Assembly (NCBI GenBank): GCA_027049035.1
Contig: JALTVI010000090.1
Span: 1-64,000, forward strand
Origin: Sulfurovum sp.
GTDB taxonomy: Bacteria; Campylobacterota; Campylobacteria; Campylobacterales; Sulfurovaceae
Direction: 5' to 3'
DNA: 64,000 nt
In this document: positions 8,758 through 15,194 of the stretch, one piece after another
How the letters are laid out: every line of letters begins with the position of its first letter
Numbering within the stretch: position 1 is the first letter of the stretch
The notes under the pieces: model-generated
What the model was told of the DNA's origin: nothing
The model's database searches: none
Seen by the model: only the letters and a program-made list of their open reading frames with translations
Translations under genes and position numbers: made by a program

Positions 8758-9219
8758 GTGGCCATCAATATCGTAGCACAGAACAAAAAAGCCAGACACG
8801 ACTATGAGATACTCGAAAAACTCGAAGCAGGTATCGTGCTGCAGGGCAGCGAGGTCAAGGCGCTGCGTGCGAAACGCGCCAACCTCAGTGACGCCTACTG
8901 CCGCTTCATTCAGGGGGAGCTCTACCTGATGAATGCCCACATTGCTGAGCTTGAGACCACCAACCGCCACTTCGCACGTGACAGCCGTACGCCGCGCAAG
9001 CTGCTGCTGCACAAAAAAGAGCTGCTCAAACTCCACAACAAGGTCCACAAAGAGGGACTGACCATCGTGCCGCTGATGCTCTACTTCAACGAACGTAACA
9101 TCGCAAAGGTCAGCATCGCCGTAGCCAAAGGAAAGAAACTCCACGACAAGCGTGCGGACCTCAAGGCAAAGACGCTCGACAGGGAAGCCCGGGCGGCAAT
9201 GAAAAACCGCTCCTACTGA
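8758..9219 (+). CDS. smpB: SsrA-binding protein SmpB
   Basis: SmpB binds tmRNA and delivers it to stalled ribosomes for trans-translation. The 153-residue protein has the full family pattern: NKKARHDYEILEKLEAGIVLQGSEVK in the N-terminal barrel, LYLMNAHIAELE, the RKLLLHKKEL segment, and a basic C-terminal tail (GKKLHDKRADLK...DREARAAM). Translation starts at GTG 8758 with AAGGA at a 5-base spacing. Its last 7 bases overlap the convergent gene at 9213. tmRNA itself (ssrA) was not found in this window. Confidence 0.95.
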   Translation: MAINIVAQNKKARHDYEILEKLEAGIVLQGSEVKALRAKRANLSDAYCRFIQGELYLMNAHIAELETTNRHFARDSRTPRKLLLHKKELLKLHNKVHKEGLTIVPLMLYFNERNIAKVSIAVAKGKKLHDKRADLKAKTLDREARAAMKNRSY

Positions 9220-10136
9220 CGCCTGCGCCCCTCACGCAGCCTTTTGTAGCGTGATACCCTCTCTCCTCTTCGCTGTAGATGGTGCGCCTCTCTCTTTGTT
9301 ATCAGTTTTCGGTACCTGTTTGGCTGGTAGCTGCGTAGCGCTTTGAGCTGATAGTAGGCCGAAATAGGCTTGTAGCCGATAAAGCGGTATATCAGCCGCC
9401 GCGTCCACCCGACAAGCCACCGAAACCCTCTTCGAAGCGGAATATGCAGCACCTTTTCCAGTACCCAGTCAAACTGCTTTGCCACCCACAAAAAGCGGTC
9501 GTATATCCATCGAATGCTCGATGTAAGAAACGGCACCTTCTCCAGCAGTGCCAGCAGCCAAGAAAAGAGCACCACTTCCAGAATGGGCCCAAGCCAACTT
9601 CCCCACAGGTAGTCGGTAAAGAAGTAAACCACCGCACTTCCTGTTTTGAGTACGAGGGCGAGCAGAAAACTCCACATCTTCGCCAGAAATATCTTGAACG
9701 CCAGCATCACTCCCATGAATTTGCTGACATACCCAAGCGAGCCCAGAAAGGCGAAGGCGGCAATGAGCTTCTTTGTCAACGGAAACTTCATGAAGTTCTT
9801 TTTGATATGTTCCAGAAGCAGCTTGATATCTTTGGCGACATGGTCAAGAAAGTGCACCTTGAGGTGGTGGGTGAAAACCTTCTCTATCAGGTAGCGCTTG
9901 CCAAGCCCAGTGGCTGAAAGCAGCGCTATTTTCTTTAGAAAAAGCTTCAGGATGAACTTCCCCTTGACCAGAAAGAAAGCGGTAAAAAGCGCGACGGAGT
10001 AGGACTTTACAAATTCGACACCCTCTTTGATCCAGTGCAGCAGCAGGTGCCGCACCGGCTCCACCGCTACAGAGAGCAGCAGCAGAAAAAGAAAAACCCC
10101 GTTGAATATCCAAAACCACTTCGGATGCTTGCCCAT
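9213..10136 (-). CDS. Uncharacterised very basic membrane protein
   Basis: The 307-residue product has an N-terminal membrane helix (FWIFNGVFLFLLLLSVAV), about four more hydrophobic stretches between residues 40 and 210, and a strongly basic C-terminal tail of about 80 residues rich in Arg and Tyr (for example RRLIYRFIGYK and RRGERVSRYKRLREGRRRQ). No enzymatic motif is visible. The start codon overlaps the stop of the upstream gene (TGATG), so the two are coupled and probably work together. The 3' end overlaps smpB on the other strand by 7 bases. Function unknown. Confidence 0.6.
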   Translation of the reverse strand: MGKHPKWFWIFNGVFLFLLLLSVAVEPVRHLLLHWIKEGVEFVKSYSVALFTAFFLVKGKFILKLFLKKIALLSATGLGKRYLIEKVFTHHLKVHFLDHVAKDIKLLLEHIKKNFMKFPLTKKLIAAFAFLGSLGYVSKFMGVMLAFKIFLAKMWSFLLALVLKTGSAVVYFFTDYLWGSWLGPILEVVLFSWLLALLEKVPFLTSSIRWIYDRFLWVAKQFDWVLEKVLHIPLRRGFRWLVGWTRRLIYRFIGYKPISAYYQLKALRSYQPNRYRKLITKREAHHLQRRGERVSRYKRLREGRRRQ

Positions 10137-10714
10137 CAGCCCCTCTTCAACGCCGCTTTGATCGTTCTATACAACCTCTTCAAACGCTGCACAAAGGGGG
10201 ACTCTTTGGAGAAGTAGTGTATCTTCACCGCTCTGATAAAGGCTTTTGTCCTATGCTTCAGCGCTTTAATGCGTTCCATCGTCTTCTGGTATATCTCCAG
10301 CGCTTTGAGCCAGTCGATGAATGCCATAATCTTCCCATAGAGCCACCGGAACCATCCAAAACGCATCAGCTTGCTCTCCGTAACACGGAACATCCAGAAG
10401 GTAAAAGCGGCAATGGGAATTTTGGAAAGGTAAAGGGCAAGCCCTGTAAGCACATGGCCGCTGACAAACATATATCCGGCATATAGCCCGAAGGCCTCCA
10501 CGAATACCAGCATCACCATAAAAATAACCAGTATCACATAGCGGTTGACCGCATGCAGCTTCGCTTCCACTTTCTGCAGGATTTTCAGCGAATGGACATA
10601 CCTGTAGACGGGATATGCGATCCCCTCCCATATCACTTCTTCGAAGACAATAAACGTAATAACCAGCAGCAGCTGCAGCAGGGTAAGGAGTTTGTGCTTG
10701 ATGGTAGAGAGCAT
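10136..10714 (-). CDS. Uncharacterised membrane protein with basic tail
   Basis: The 192-residue product has an N-terminal hydrophobic segment (about 10-35), two more helices (about 55-110) and a basic amphipathic C-terminus (KALKHRTKAFIRAVKIHYF). Its architecture echoes the downstream 307-residue protein: membrane helices followed by a Lys/Arg-rich tail with many aromatic residues. The two share a TGATG junction. AAAGG lies upstream of the ATG. No known family is recognised; the basic tail could touch RNA, phospholipid headgroups or lipopolysaccharide, but this is a guess. Confidence 0.6.
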   Translation of the reverse strand: MLSTIKHKLLTLLQLLLVITFIVFEEVIWEGIAYPVYRYVHSLKILQKVEAKLHAVNRYVILVIFMVMLVFVEAFGLYAGYMFVSGHVLTGLALYLSKIPIAAFTFWMFRVTESKLMRFGWFRWLYGKIMAFIDWLKALEIYQKTMERIKALKHRTKAFIRAVKIHYFSKESPFVQRLKRLYRTIKAALKRG

Positions 10715-10744
10715 AGGTATGACCTTTGGTGATTTTAAAGTGAT

Positions 10745-10750
10745 ATTATA
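10745..10750 (-). promoter_or_regulatory. Promoter -10 box for the two-gene membrane protein operon
   Basis: On the minus strand this reads TATAAT, about 30 bases before the start at 10714. The -35 region falls at the edge of the GGGTAAC array, so array length could affect the promoter. Confidence 0.5.
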
Positions 10751-10770
10751 GCGGCAAAGGGTTAACTAGC

Positions 10771-10826
10771 GGGTAGCGGGTAACGGGTAACGGGTAACGG
10801 GTAACGGGTAACGGGTAACGGGTAGC
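10771..10826. repeat. Tandem heptamer array, GGGTAAC x 8
   Basis: Eight contiguous 7-base units: GGGTAGC, six GGGTAAC, then GGGTAGC. Every unit supplies a GGG tract separated by four bases, so the plus strand fits a G3N4 G-quadruplex pattern. The array lies just upstream of the promoter at 10745-10750. Confidence 0.95.
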
Positions 10827-11076
10827 AATTTTTCATAGCTTACTTGAAATGAATCTTAAATGTCTATGTGTGGATTATTATGAGTATTTTGGAAAGTAAA
10901 TTATTTTGTTTGAGTTGTACTTGGATTTTCGGGTTTGGGTAAAGGAGCTTACAATACACAGAAAGTAAAGATCTCTTTTTGATTTTCTGTAGGTTTGTGG
11001 GTTATTATGAAGGAGCTTACGGATTAGTAAGTGACTGAATAATTCCCGCAAAGATGCAGGAAAGCAGAAAGAGAGG
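10827..11076. other. Intergenic region without recognised gene
   Basis: An AT-rich stretch between rplS and the heptamer array. The string AAGGAGCTTAC occurs twice (near 10944 and 11012). I see no open frame with a ribosome binding site and no clear terminator for rplS. Confidence 0.5.
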
Positions 11077-11436
11077 TTACTTTCTGCGGAGTTCTTTGAT
11101 ACGGGCAGCCTTACCCTTGAGTTCTCTCAGGTAGAAGAGCTTCGCACGTCTTACTCTACCGCGTCTGAGCACTTCGATGCTCTCGATAGACTCTGAGTAG
11201 AGCGGGAAGATTCTCTCGACACCTACAGAGTTTGCACCGATCTTTCTGACGATGAAGCTTCTGCCTGTGCCCTGACCTCTGATCGCGATACAGAGACCTT
11301 CGAAGTTCTGGACTCTTGTCTTGTCGCCCTCTTTGATTCTTACCGCTACTTTGACAGTGTCGCCGGCTTTGAATTCAGGAACGTTTTTACCTTCCAACTG
11401 CGCTTTTTCAAAGCTTTCAATGTATTTATTTCTCAT
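11077..11436 (-). CDS. rplS: 50S ribosomal protein L19
   Basis: L19 sits at the subunit interface of the large ribosomal subunit. The 119 residues include the family signature: [53 protein letters not shown] and a C-terminal [25 protein letters not shown]. The start overlaps the end of trmD by 11 bases, so the gene is the translationally coupled last member of the rpsP-khpA-rimM-trmD-rplS operon, the usual order in bacteria. Confidence 0.96.
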   Translation of the reverse strand: MRNKYIESFEKAQLEGKNVPEFKAGDTVKVAVRIKEGDKTRVQNFEGLCIAIRGQGTGRSFIVRKIGANSVGVERIFPLYSESIESIEVLRRGRVRRAKLFYLRELKGKAARIKELRRK

Positions 11437-12121
11437 CTGTTATACCTTTTTTGTATAAGTCTGGCCGGAAATACTTCGTTTTGCACAAAGCCAACCCTCT
11501 TTTTAAGTCCGTGATTTTACTATGATTACCCTTTAAGAACTCTGAAACAACTGCATTTTCTTCATAGACCGTGGGCTTTGTAAATGAAGGCGCCTCCAAT
11601 AGGGGCGCTTCGAAGCTCTCCACCTGTAGCGATTCGCTATTTCCAAGCACTCCCTCCACGTTTCGGCTGATGGCATCACACAGTACCATACTAGCCAGTT
11701 CTCCGCCGGTAAGGATGTAGTCTCCTATGGAGAATACCTCATCCGCCTGCGCTTCGATGACTCGTTCGTCTATCCCCTCGTAGCGGCCGCTGACCAGTAC
11801 GATATGCGACTTTTTGGCAAGACGCTTCGCATCGTTCTGGGTAAAGCGTTTGGCTACGGGAGTAAGAAAGATGATGTGCGCATCGGGAGAAGTTGCCTTG
11901 AGGGTATCGAGCGTATCCATCAGTGGCTGGGGTGTCATCAGCATACCGGCACCTCCGCCTATCATCGGCGCATCGACACGGTTGAACTTGTCTTTGGTGT
12001 ATTCACGCGGATTGCGAAAATCGATGGAGAGCTTCTCCTCTTCGATCGCACGCCCGAGGATACTTGCGGAGAAGTACCCCTCGATCAGCTGGGGAAAGAG
12101 GGTTACGAATGTAAAGCGCAT
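11426..12121 (-). CDS. trmD: tRNA (guanine-37-N1)-methyltransferase
   Basis: TrmD methylates G37 of tRNAs with SAM and prevents +1 frameshifting. The 231-residue protein shows the SPOUT knot motifs: [13 protein letters not shown] (about residues 57-69), [12 protein letters not shown] (about 109-120) and [19 protein letters not shown] (about 131-149). It follows rimM by 4 bases and overlaps rplS by 11 bases. Confidence 0.96.
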   Translation of the reverse strand: MRFTFVTLFPQLIEGYFSASILGRAIEEEKLSIDFRNPREYTKDKFNRVDAPMIGGGAGMLMTPQPLMDTLDTLKATSPDAHIIFLTPVAKRFTQNDAKRLAKKSHIVLVSGRYEGIDERVIEAQADEVFSIGDYILTGGELASMVLCDAISRNVEGVLGNSESLQVESFEAPLLEAPSFTKPTVYEENAVVSEFLKGNHSKITDLKRGLALCKTKYFRPDLYKKGITDEK

Positions 12122-12125
12122 ACGC

Positions 12126-12653
12126 CTAACTCGCCTCTAAGACATCTTTGGCATCTTTGACATCGATGCGTTTTGCATCGGTATCTGCTCCAACGATGTA
12201 GCGGTCGATGTAGGGAAGCAGGAACTGCTTTGGCATCCCTGCCTTGACAAGCGCTTCGTCCGTATCTATGGCAAGGTAGTCCACGTCTGCCATACGCTGT
12301 ATGTCCGTTACGTGCCCGAGCTTCTCATCCTCCTCCATCACATCACAGCCGATGATCTCGAACCAGAAGTGCTGCCCAGCATCCAGTTCGCAGTTGGCCT
12401 TGGTCTGCGCCTCGTCGGCATAGAGCTTGACATTGGTAAGCTTCTTTGCCTCATCGATGTTCTCGTGTCCGACAAAGCGGATGGTGCCGCGTTTGGCATT
12501 GACCGCCGCAATTGTCAGCGGACCGCGTGAACTCTGAAAGGTGCTCCCTTTTTTGAACTGTTCGGGGAAATCGGTATGAAGATGAAGTTTGAGGTCGCCG
12601 TGAAGACCGACCGTACGCCCTATCTGGGCGATGAAGAATTTCTCTTTTGACAT
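12126..12653 (-). CDS. rimM: 16S rRNA processing protein RimM
   Basis: RimM assists maturation of the 30S head and binds S19. The 175-residue protein has the N-terminal motif IAQIGRTVGLHGDLKLHLHTD and the C-terminal PRC-barrel part (FWFEIIGCDV...LGHVTDI...LLPYIDRYI). Its gene lies 4 bases before trmD and 4 bases after khpA, in the conserved operon. Confidence 0.92.
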   Translation of the reverse strand: MSKEKFFIAQIGRTVGLHGDLKLHLHTDFPEQFKKGSTFQSSRGPLTIAAVNAKRGTIRFVGHENIDEAKKLTNVKLYADEAQTKANCELDAGQHFWFEIIGCDVMEEDEKLGHVTDIQRMADVDYLAIDTDEALVKAGMPKQFLLPYIDRYIVGADTDAKRIDVKDAKDVLEAS

Positions 12654-12657
12654 TGTG

Positions 12658-12900
12658 TCAGTTTACCGCTTTGACGTTGACGCGGTAGTTCTTGCCACCC
12701 TTGGCCTTGCAGCCGGAGATGACGGTTTTGATCGCATTGATCATTTTGCCCTCTTTTCCGATGAGCTTTCCCATATCTTCACTGTTGGCGAAGATCGTGA
12801 TCTCATCGAATCCCTCATCCATCTCCGTGATCTCGACCGAAATATCGTCGGGATGGTTCACCAGCAGTGTGGCGTAGGCGTAGAGGAAATCTTTGACCAT
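12658..12900 (-). CDS. khpA: KH-domain RNA-binding protein (KhpA/YlqC family)
   Basis: The 80-residue protein is a single KH domain with GKLIGKEGKMINAIKTVI (about residues 45-62), which holds the GxxG RNA-binding loop (GKEG). KhpA proteins bind many RNAs and, in some Gram-positives, help set cell division and elongation. It sits between rpsP and rimM, its usual location, with 5 bases to each neighbour. The symbol follows family and position. Confidence 0.88.
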   Translation of the reverse strand: MVKDFLYAYATLLVNHPDDISVEITEMDEGFDEITIFANSEDMGKLIGKEGKMINAIKTVISGCKAKGGKNYRVNVKAVN

Positions 12901-12905
12901 TTGGC

Positions 12906-13136
12906 TTATTTTTTGCCTGCAAGTCTCTTGACAGTCGGGCTCATCTGTGCACCGACGCCGACCCAGTAGTTGAGTCTCTCTTCATCGATTTTAAGGTCTT
13001 TGTTTTCGCTTACTGGGTTGTAGTAGCCGATAGACTCGATCCAGCCACCGTCTCTTCTCTTTCTGCTGTCTGTTACTACGATTCTGTAAAACGGCTTCTT
13101 CTTTCTACCCATTCTTGTCAGTCTGATTACTGTCAT
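12906..13136 (-). CDS. rpsP: 30S ribosomal protein S16
   Basis: S16 is an early assembly protein of the 30S body. The start at 13136 gives 76 residues beginning [21 protein letters not shown], the typical N-terminus, with AAAAGGAAAAG as ribosome binding site; longer in-frame extensions are the leader. The sequence continues with [15 protein letters not shown] and a C-terminal [12 protein letters not shown]. It is the first gene of the operon here, because ffh is separated from it by the RAYT island. The roughly 120-base leader holds a small hairpin (GCACCG/CGGTGC, about 13173-13191). Confidence 0.95.
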   Translation of the reverse strand: MTVIRLTRMGRKKKPFYRIVVTDSRKRRDGGWIESIGYYNPVSENKDLKIDEERLNYWVGVGAQMSPTVKRLAGKK

Positions 13137-13261
13137 ATTCTTTTCCTTTTTGTTATGTGCTTTGTGAAGCGTCGCACCGGAGGATCGGTGCACCATCGCT
13201 TGCAAGTCCTGACAACTGCTTTTTAATGACCCAAAGCACTCATCAAGACTTTTGGAACGCG

Positions 13262-13267
13262 ATTATA
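13262..13267 (-). promoter_or_regulatory. Promoter -10 box of the rpsP operon
   Basis: The minus strand reads GGTATAATCGCGTTCC here. The same 16 bases occur in front of rpsB (57621-57636), with TATAAT followed by a GC-rich discriminator, as in stringently controlled ribosomal promoters. It lies about 125 bases before rpsP, between rpsP and the Sel1-like gene, so the rpsP operon has its own promoter despite the insertion behind ffh. Confidence 0.65.
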
Positions 13268-13289
13268 CCCAAATCAATTTTAAAGGAGT

Positions 13290-13658
13290 CTAAAATGAGG
13301 GAAGATAACTGCAAATATCCTCTTTGCCAAGGTCGCAGGCCCGTTTGAGGTAACGCCTACCCGCCTCTTTGTCTGCAGGAATCTTCTCCCAGTCATCCCC
13401 GTAGTAGAGCACCATCGCCGCAAATAGACAGCCGTCGGCATCCTCAAGCGCGCAGCCGCGTTTGGCATATACAAGCGCCTTTGCAAGACCGCTCTCCACG
13501 CCGGCCTCATAGCGCTGCTTGGTCTCCATCAGGTAGTTGGCCGCCTGGGTACACGCCGCACCGTCACCCTTTTGGCACGCCTCTTTCTCTTCAAGAAAAC
13601 CGCCCTGAAGCGCTGCAGAAAGTAGGATAATTAGGGTCAGGTGATAATGATAATTCAT
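13290..13658 (-). CDS. Secreted Sel1-like (Hcp-type, cysteine-paired) repeat protein
   Basis: The 122-residue product starts with a signal-like segment (LTLIILLSAALQG) and then has two or three Sel1-like helical repeats whose cysteines are spaced as in the Helicobacter cysteine-rich proteins: EACQKGDGAAC, GCALEDADGC, ACDLGKEDIC. Such proteins are exported and disulfide-bonded; function here is unknown. The start ATG overlaps the stop of the RAYT gene (ATGA) and its ribosome binding site (GAGGAG) lies inside the RAYT 3' end. Codons 2-8 coincide with a copy of the RAYT-associated 22-bp repeat, so the present N-terminus was shaped by the insertion. Confidence 0.65.
   Translation of the reverse strand: MNYHYHLTLIILLSAALQGGFLEEKEACQKGDGAACTQAANYLMETKQRYEAGVESGLAKALVYAKRGCALEDADGCLFAAMVLYYGDDWEKIPADKEAGRRYLKRACDLGKEDICSYLPSF
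13633..13654 (+). repeat. RAYT-associated 22-bp repeat, copy 1 (diverged)
   Basis: Starts AGGGTCAGGTGATAATGATA. It differs at about three positions from the copies at 14767 and 14956, and forms an inverted pair with the copy at 14467-14488, so that the pair brackets the RAYT gene. Confidence 0.8.
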
Positions 13659-14425
13659 TTTTTACTCCTCTTTATTACCCCATGCACGGCAGGTTGCGAT
13701 ATGCCCAGTACTTTAGCAATCATATGCTGTGAATAGCCTTGCTCATATGCTTTGACGATTGTATCATTACGCTCTTTCAGGTCTTTGTGATCGGTTAGCA
13801 TTTTTGTGAGTTTTTCAATATCCTGTTTTTTGTCAATAGTGGATGCCTCTACCAAAGAAGAGGCGTTTTTAAGCTCTTGCAGCTCGGAAGTATCTACATT
13901 GCCGTTAAGCATTGCCCGTATCGCTTCGCAGTCGTTTTGATGCTTTTGTGCTATCCATGCGTTCTGTAGGCATTCGGGTATAGTTTCATAATCCAAAAAA
14001 TAGTGGTAAGAGCTGTAGGGGTACTCTTTGATATCTTGTACCATATTGGCTTTAAGCGGATTTTGTTCTATGTATCGCATGAGGGTATAGAGATACGCTT
14101 CATTAGTGATATACCAAGATTTGAACCTGCCTTGCCAAAGGTGTCCTGTTCTGTTGTATTTTTTATTGAAGTAGATGGCGTAGTTCATATTGAGTTGTCG
14201 CATAAATTTGGAGAGATTGGGTTGTGTGATCTCTATGAGAAGATGATAGTGGTTGCTCATCAGGCAGTAGTTGTGAAGTGTTATGTCGTAACTCTTCATA
14301 TAAGAACACATCAATTCTTCAAAATATTCATAATCGCACGCCTCTTTAAAGACAACCCTTTGCTCTACCCCTCTGTTGACGATATGATAATATCCTGGTA
14401 TCTCTATGCGTGGTTTCCTTGGCAT
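13655..14425 (-). CDS. REP-associated tyrosine transposase (RAYT, TnpA_REP family)
   Basis: RAYTs are single-copy relatives of IS200/IS605 transposases that act on REP-type palindromes. The 256-residue protein has IPGYYHIVNRGVEQR at the start, the HUH metal site as NHYHLLI (His59 and His61), FNKKYNRTGHLWQGRF, and YIEQNP with the likely catalytic tyrosine (Tyr117 in MRYIEQNP). A C-terminal helix-turn-helix (GYSQHMIAKVLGISQPAVHGVI) is added, as in some RAYT subgroups. All catalytic residues look intact. A promoter TATAAT (14445-14450) and AAGGAG precede the start. The gene is bracketed by an inverted pair of 22-bp repeats and is AT-richer than the translation genes around it. Confidence 0.88.
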   Translation of the reverse strand: MPRKPRIEIPGYYHIVNRGVEQRVVFKEACDYEYFEELMCSYMKSYDITLHNYCLMSNHYHLLIEITQPNLSKFMRQLNMNYAIYFNKKYNRTGHLWQGRFKSWYITNEAYLYTLMRYIEQNPLKANMVQDIKEYPYSSYHYFLDYETIPECLQNAWIAQKHQNDCEAIRAMLNGNVDTSELQELKNASSLVEASTIDKKQDIEKLTKMLTDHKDLKERNDTIVKAYEQGYSQHMIAKVLGISQPAVHGVIKRSKK

Positions 14426-14444
14426 GATCGCTCCTTGATGGAGT

Positions 14445-14450
14445 ATTATA
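14445..14450 (-). promoter_or_regulatory. Promoter -10 box of the RAYT gene
   Basis: TATAAT on the minus strand, 20 bases before the start codon, followed by AAGGAG at 14434-14439. Confidence 0.5.
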
Positions 14451-14466
14451 GTAGAAACTCCATTAA

Positions 14467-14488
14467 GTTATTATTATCACCTGACCCC
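14467..14488 (-). repeat. RAYT-associated 22-bp repeat, copy 2
   Basis: Reads GTTATTATTATCACCTGACC(CC) on the plus strand, the reverse complement of copies 3 and 4. It bounds the RAYT unit on the right and a second, 322-bp unit on the left. Confidence 0.9.
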
Positions 14489-14710
14489 TATAGCCCCTAT
14501 AGCGGATATTCTCAAAGGTTAGATACTGCAATAGGGAAAGTTAAAGATGAATATCTTTATAGTTATAACATTGATAGAAATAATTTTTTGGAAATCAACT
14601 TTGAAGATTTAGAAAAAGTAAATCCTATTCATGCTTTAGATGTTTTTGAACATAGAAAGAAAATGACGGCTACTGGTATATTTAAACCGATTGAGCCTTT
14701 TGGTAAGTAA
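14489..14710 (+). pseudogene. C-terminal fragment of an unknown gene within the repeat island
   Basis: An open frame of about 74 codons runs from the end of repeat copy 2 to a stop at 14708-14710, without a convincing start codon or ribosome binding site. It contains RLDTAIGKVKDEYLYSYNI and ends KKMTATGIFKPIEPFGK. It is AT-rich and reads like real protein, so it may be the stranded C-terminus of a gene carried in or cut by the repeat. No family is recognised. Confidence 0.35.
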
Positions 14711-14766
14711 AATAAGTTTTTAACAAAAAAGAGGCGGAAGAGTCAGAGTCAGGAATGGGGGAATAA

Positions 14767-14788
14767 GGGGTCAGGTGATAATAATAAC
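14767..14788 (+). repeat. RAYT-associated 22-bp repeat, copy 3
   Basis: Identical over 22 bases to copy 4 and to the reverse complement of copy 2 (starts GGGGTCAGGTGATAATAATA). With copy 2 it brackets the unknown gene fragment. Confidence 0.9.
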
Positions 14789-14813
14789 TAAGAAGAAAAT
14801 GCATATTTCGAGA

Positions 14814-14941
14814 TATCTTGCTCAAATCTAAAGGTGACGGTGCATAGCCGTCTGACACAAAGTTTGGGAGAAATTACAGAGTGACGATCAAGTGTTGGTG
14901 AGTACACTCAAACCAAAAGTGCTTTTAGCGCGGCATACCGG
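14814..14941. repeat. Diverged duplicate of the ffh 3' end and terminator region
   Basis: About 127 bases are nearly 90 percent identical to 15084-15212, which covers the last codons of ffh and its downstream hairpin. The hairpin here is degraded (GACGG/CCGTC with mismatches). The duplicate is separated from the original by copy 4 of the 22-bp repeat. Confidence 0.85.
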
Positions 14942-14955
14942 ACTTTAGGACTTTA

Positions 14956-14977
14956 GGGGTCAGGTGATAATAATAAC
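14956..14977 (+). repeat. RAYT-associated 22-bp repeat, copy 4
   Basis: Exact match to copy 3, in direct orientation, placed between the two copies of the ffh 3' region. Confidence 0.9.
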
Positions 14978-15103
14978 AGCTAAAAAAGCAAATACCTATT
15001 TCACTATAACAATGCATGAAACGAATCTATTAAAGGTAAAAATGTGATGGAATCCGCCATGAAGTGCTTTGAAAAAAACAGGCATCTTGCTCAAATCAAA
15101 GCT

Positions 15104-15121
15104 GACGGCTGCGTAGCCGTC
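15104..15121 (-). terminator. Hairpin downstream of ffh, probable terminator
   Basis: GACGGCT (15104-15110) and AGCCGTC (15115-15121) form a perfect 7-bp stem with loop GCGT. On the minus strand it is followed by a weak T-rich stretch. It lies 73 bases past the ffh stop. Confidence 0.5.
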
Positions 15122-15194
15122 TGACACAAAGTTTGGGGAGAAATTGCACAGTGACGATCAAATGTTGGTTAGGACACTCAAACCAAAAGTGCTT

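Noticed and set aside
10771-10826. CRISPR array or telomere-like sequence
   Set aside because: Repeats are contiguous without spacers, the unit is 7 bases, and no cas gene is near.
14003-14485. Plus-strand frame antisense to the RAYT gene running into the fragment at 14489
   Set aside because: The part before 14489 is complementary to RAYT coding sequence; only the part after the repeat reads like protein.
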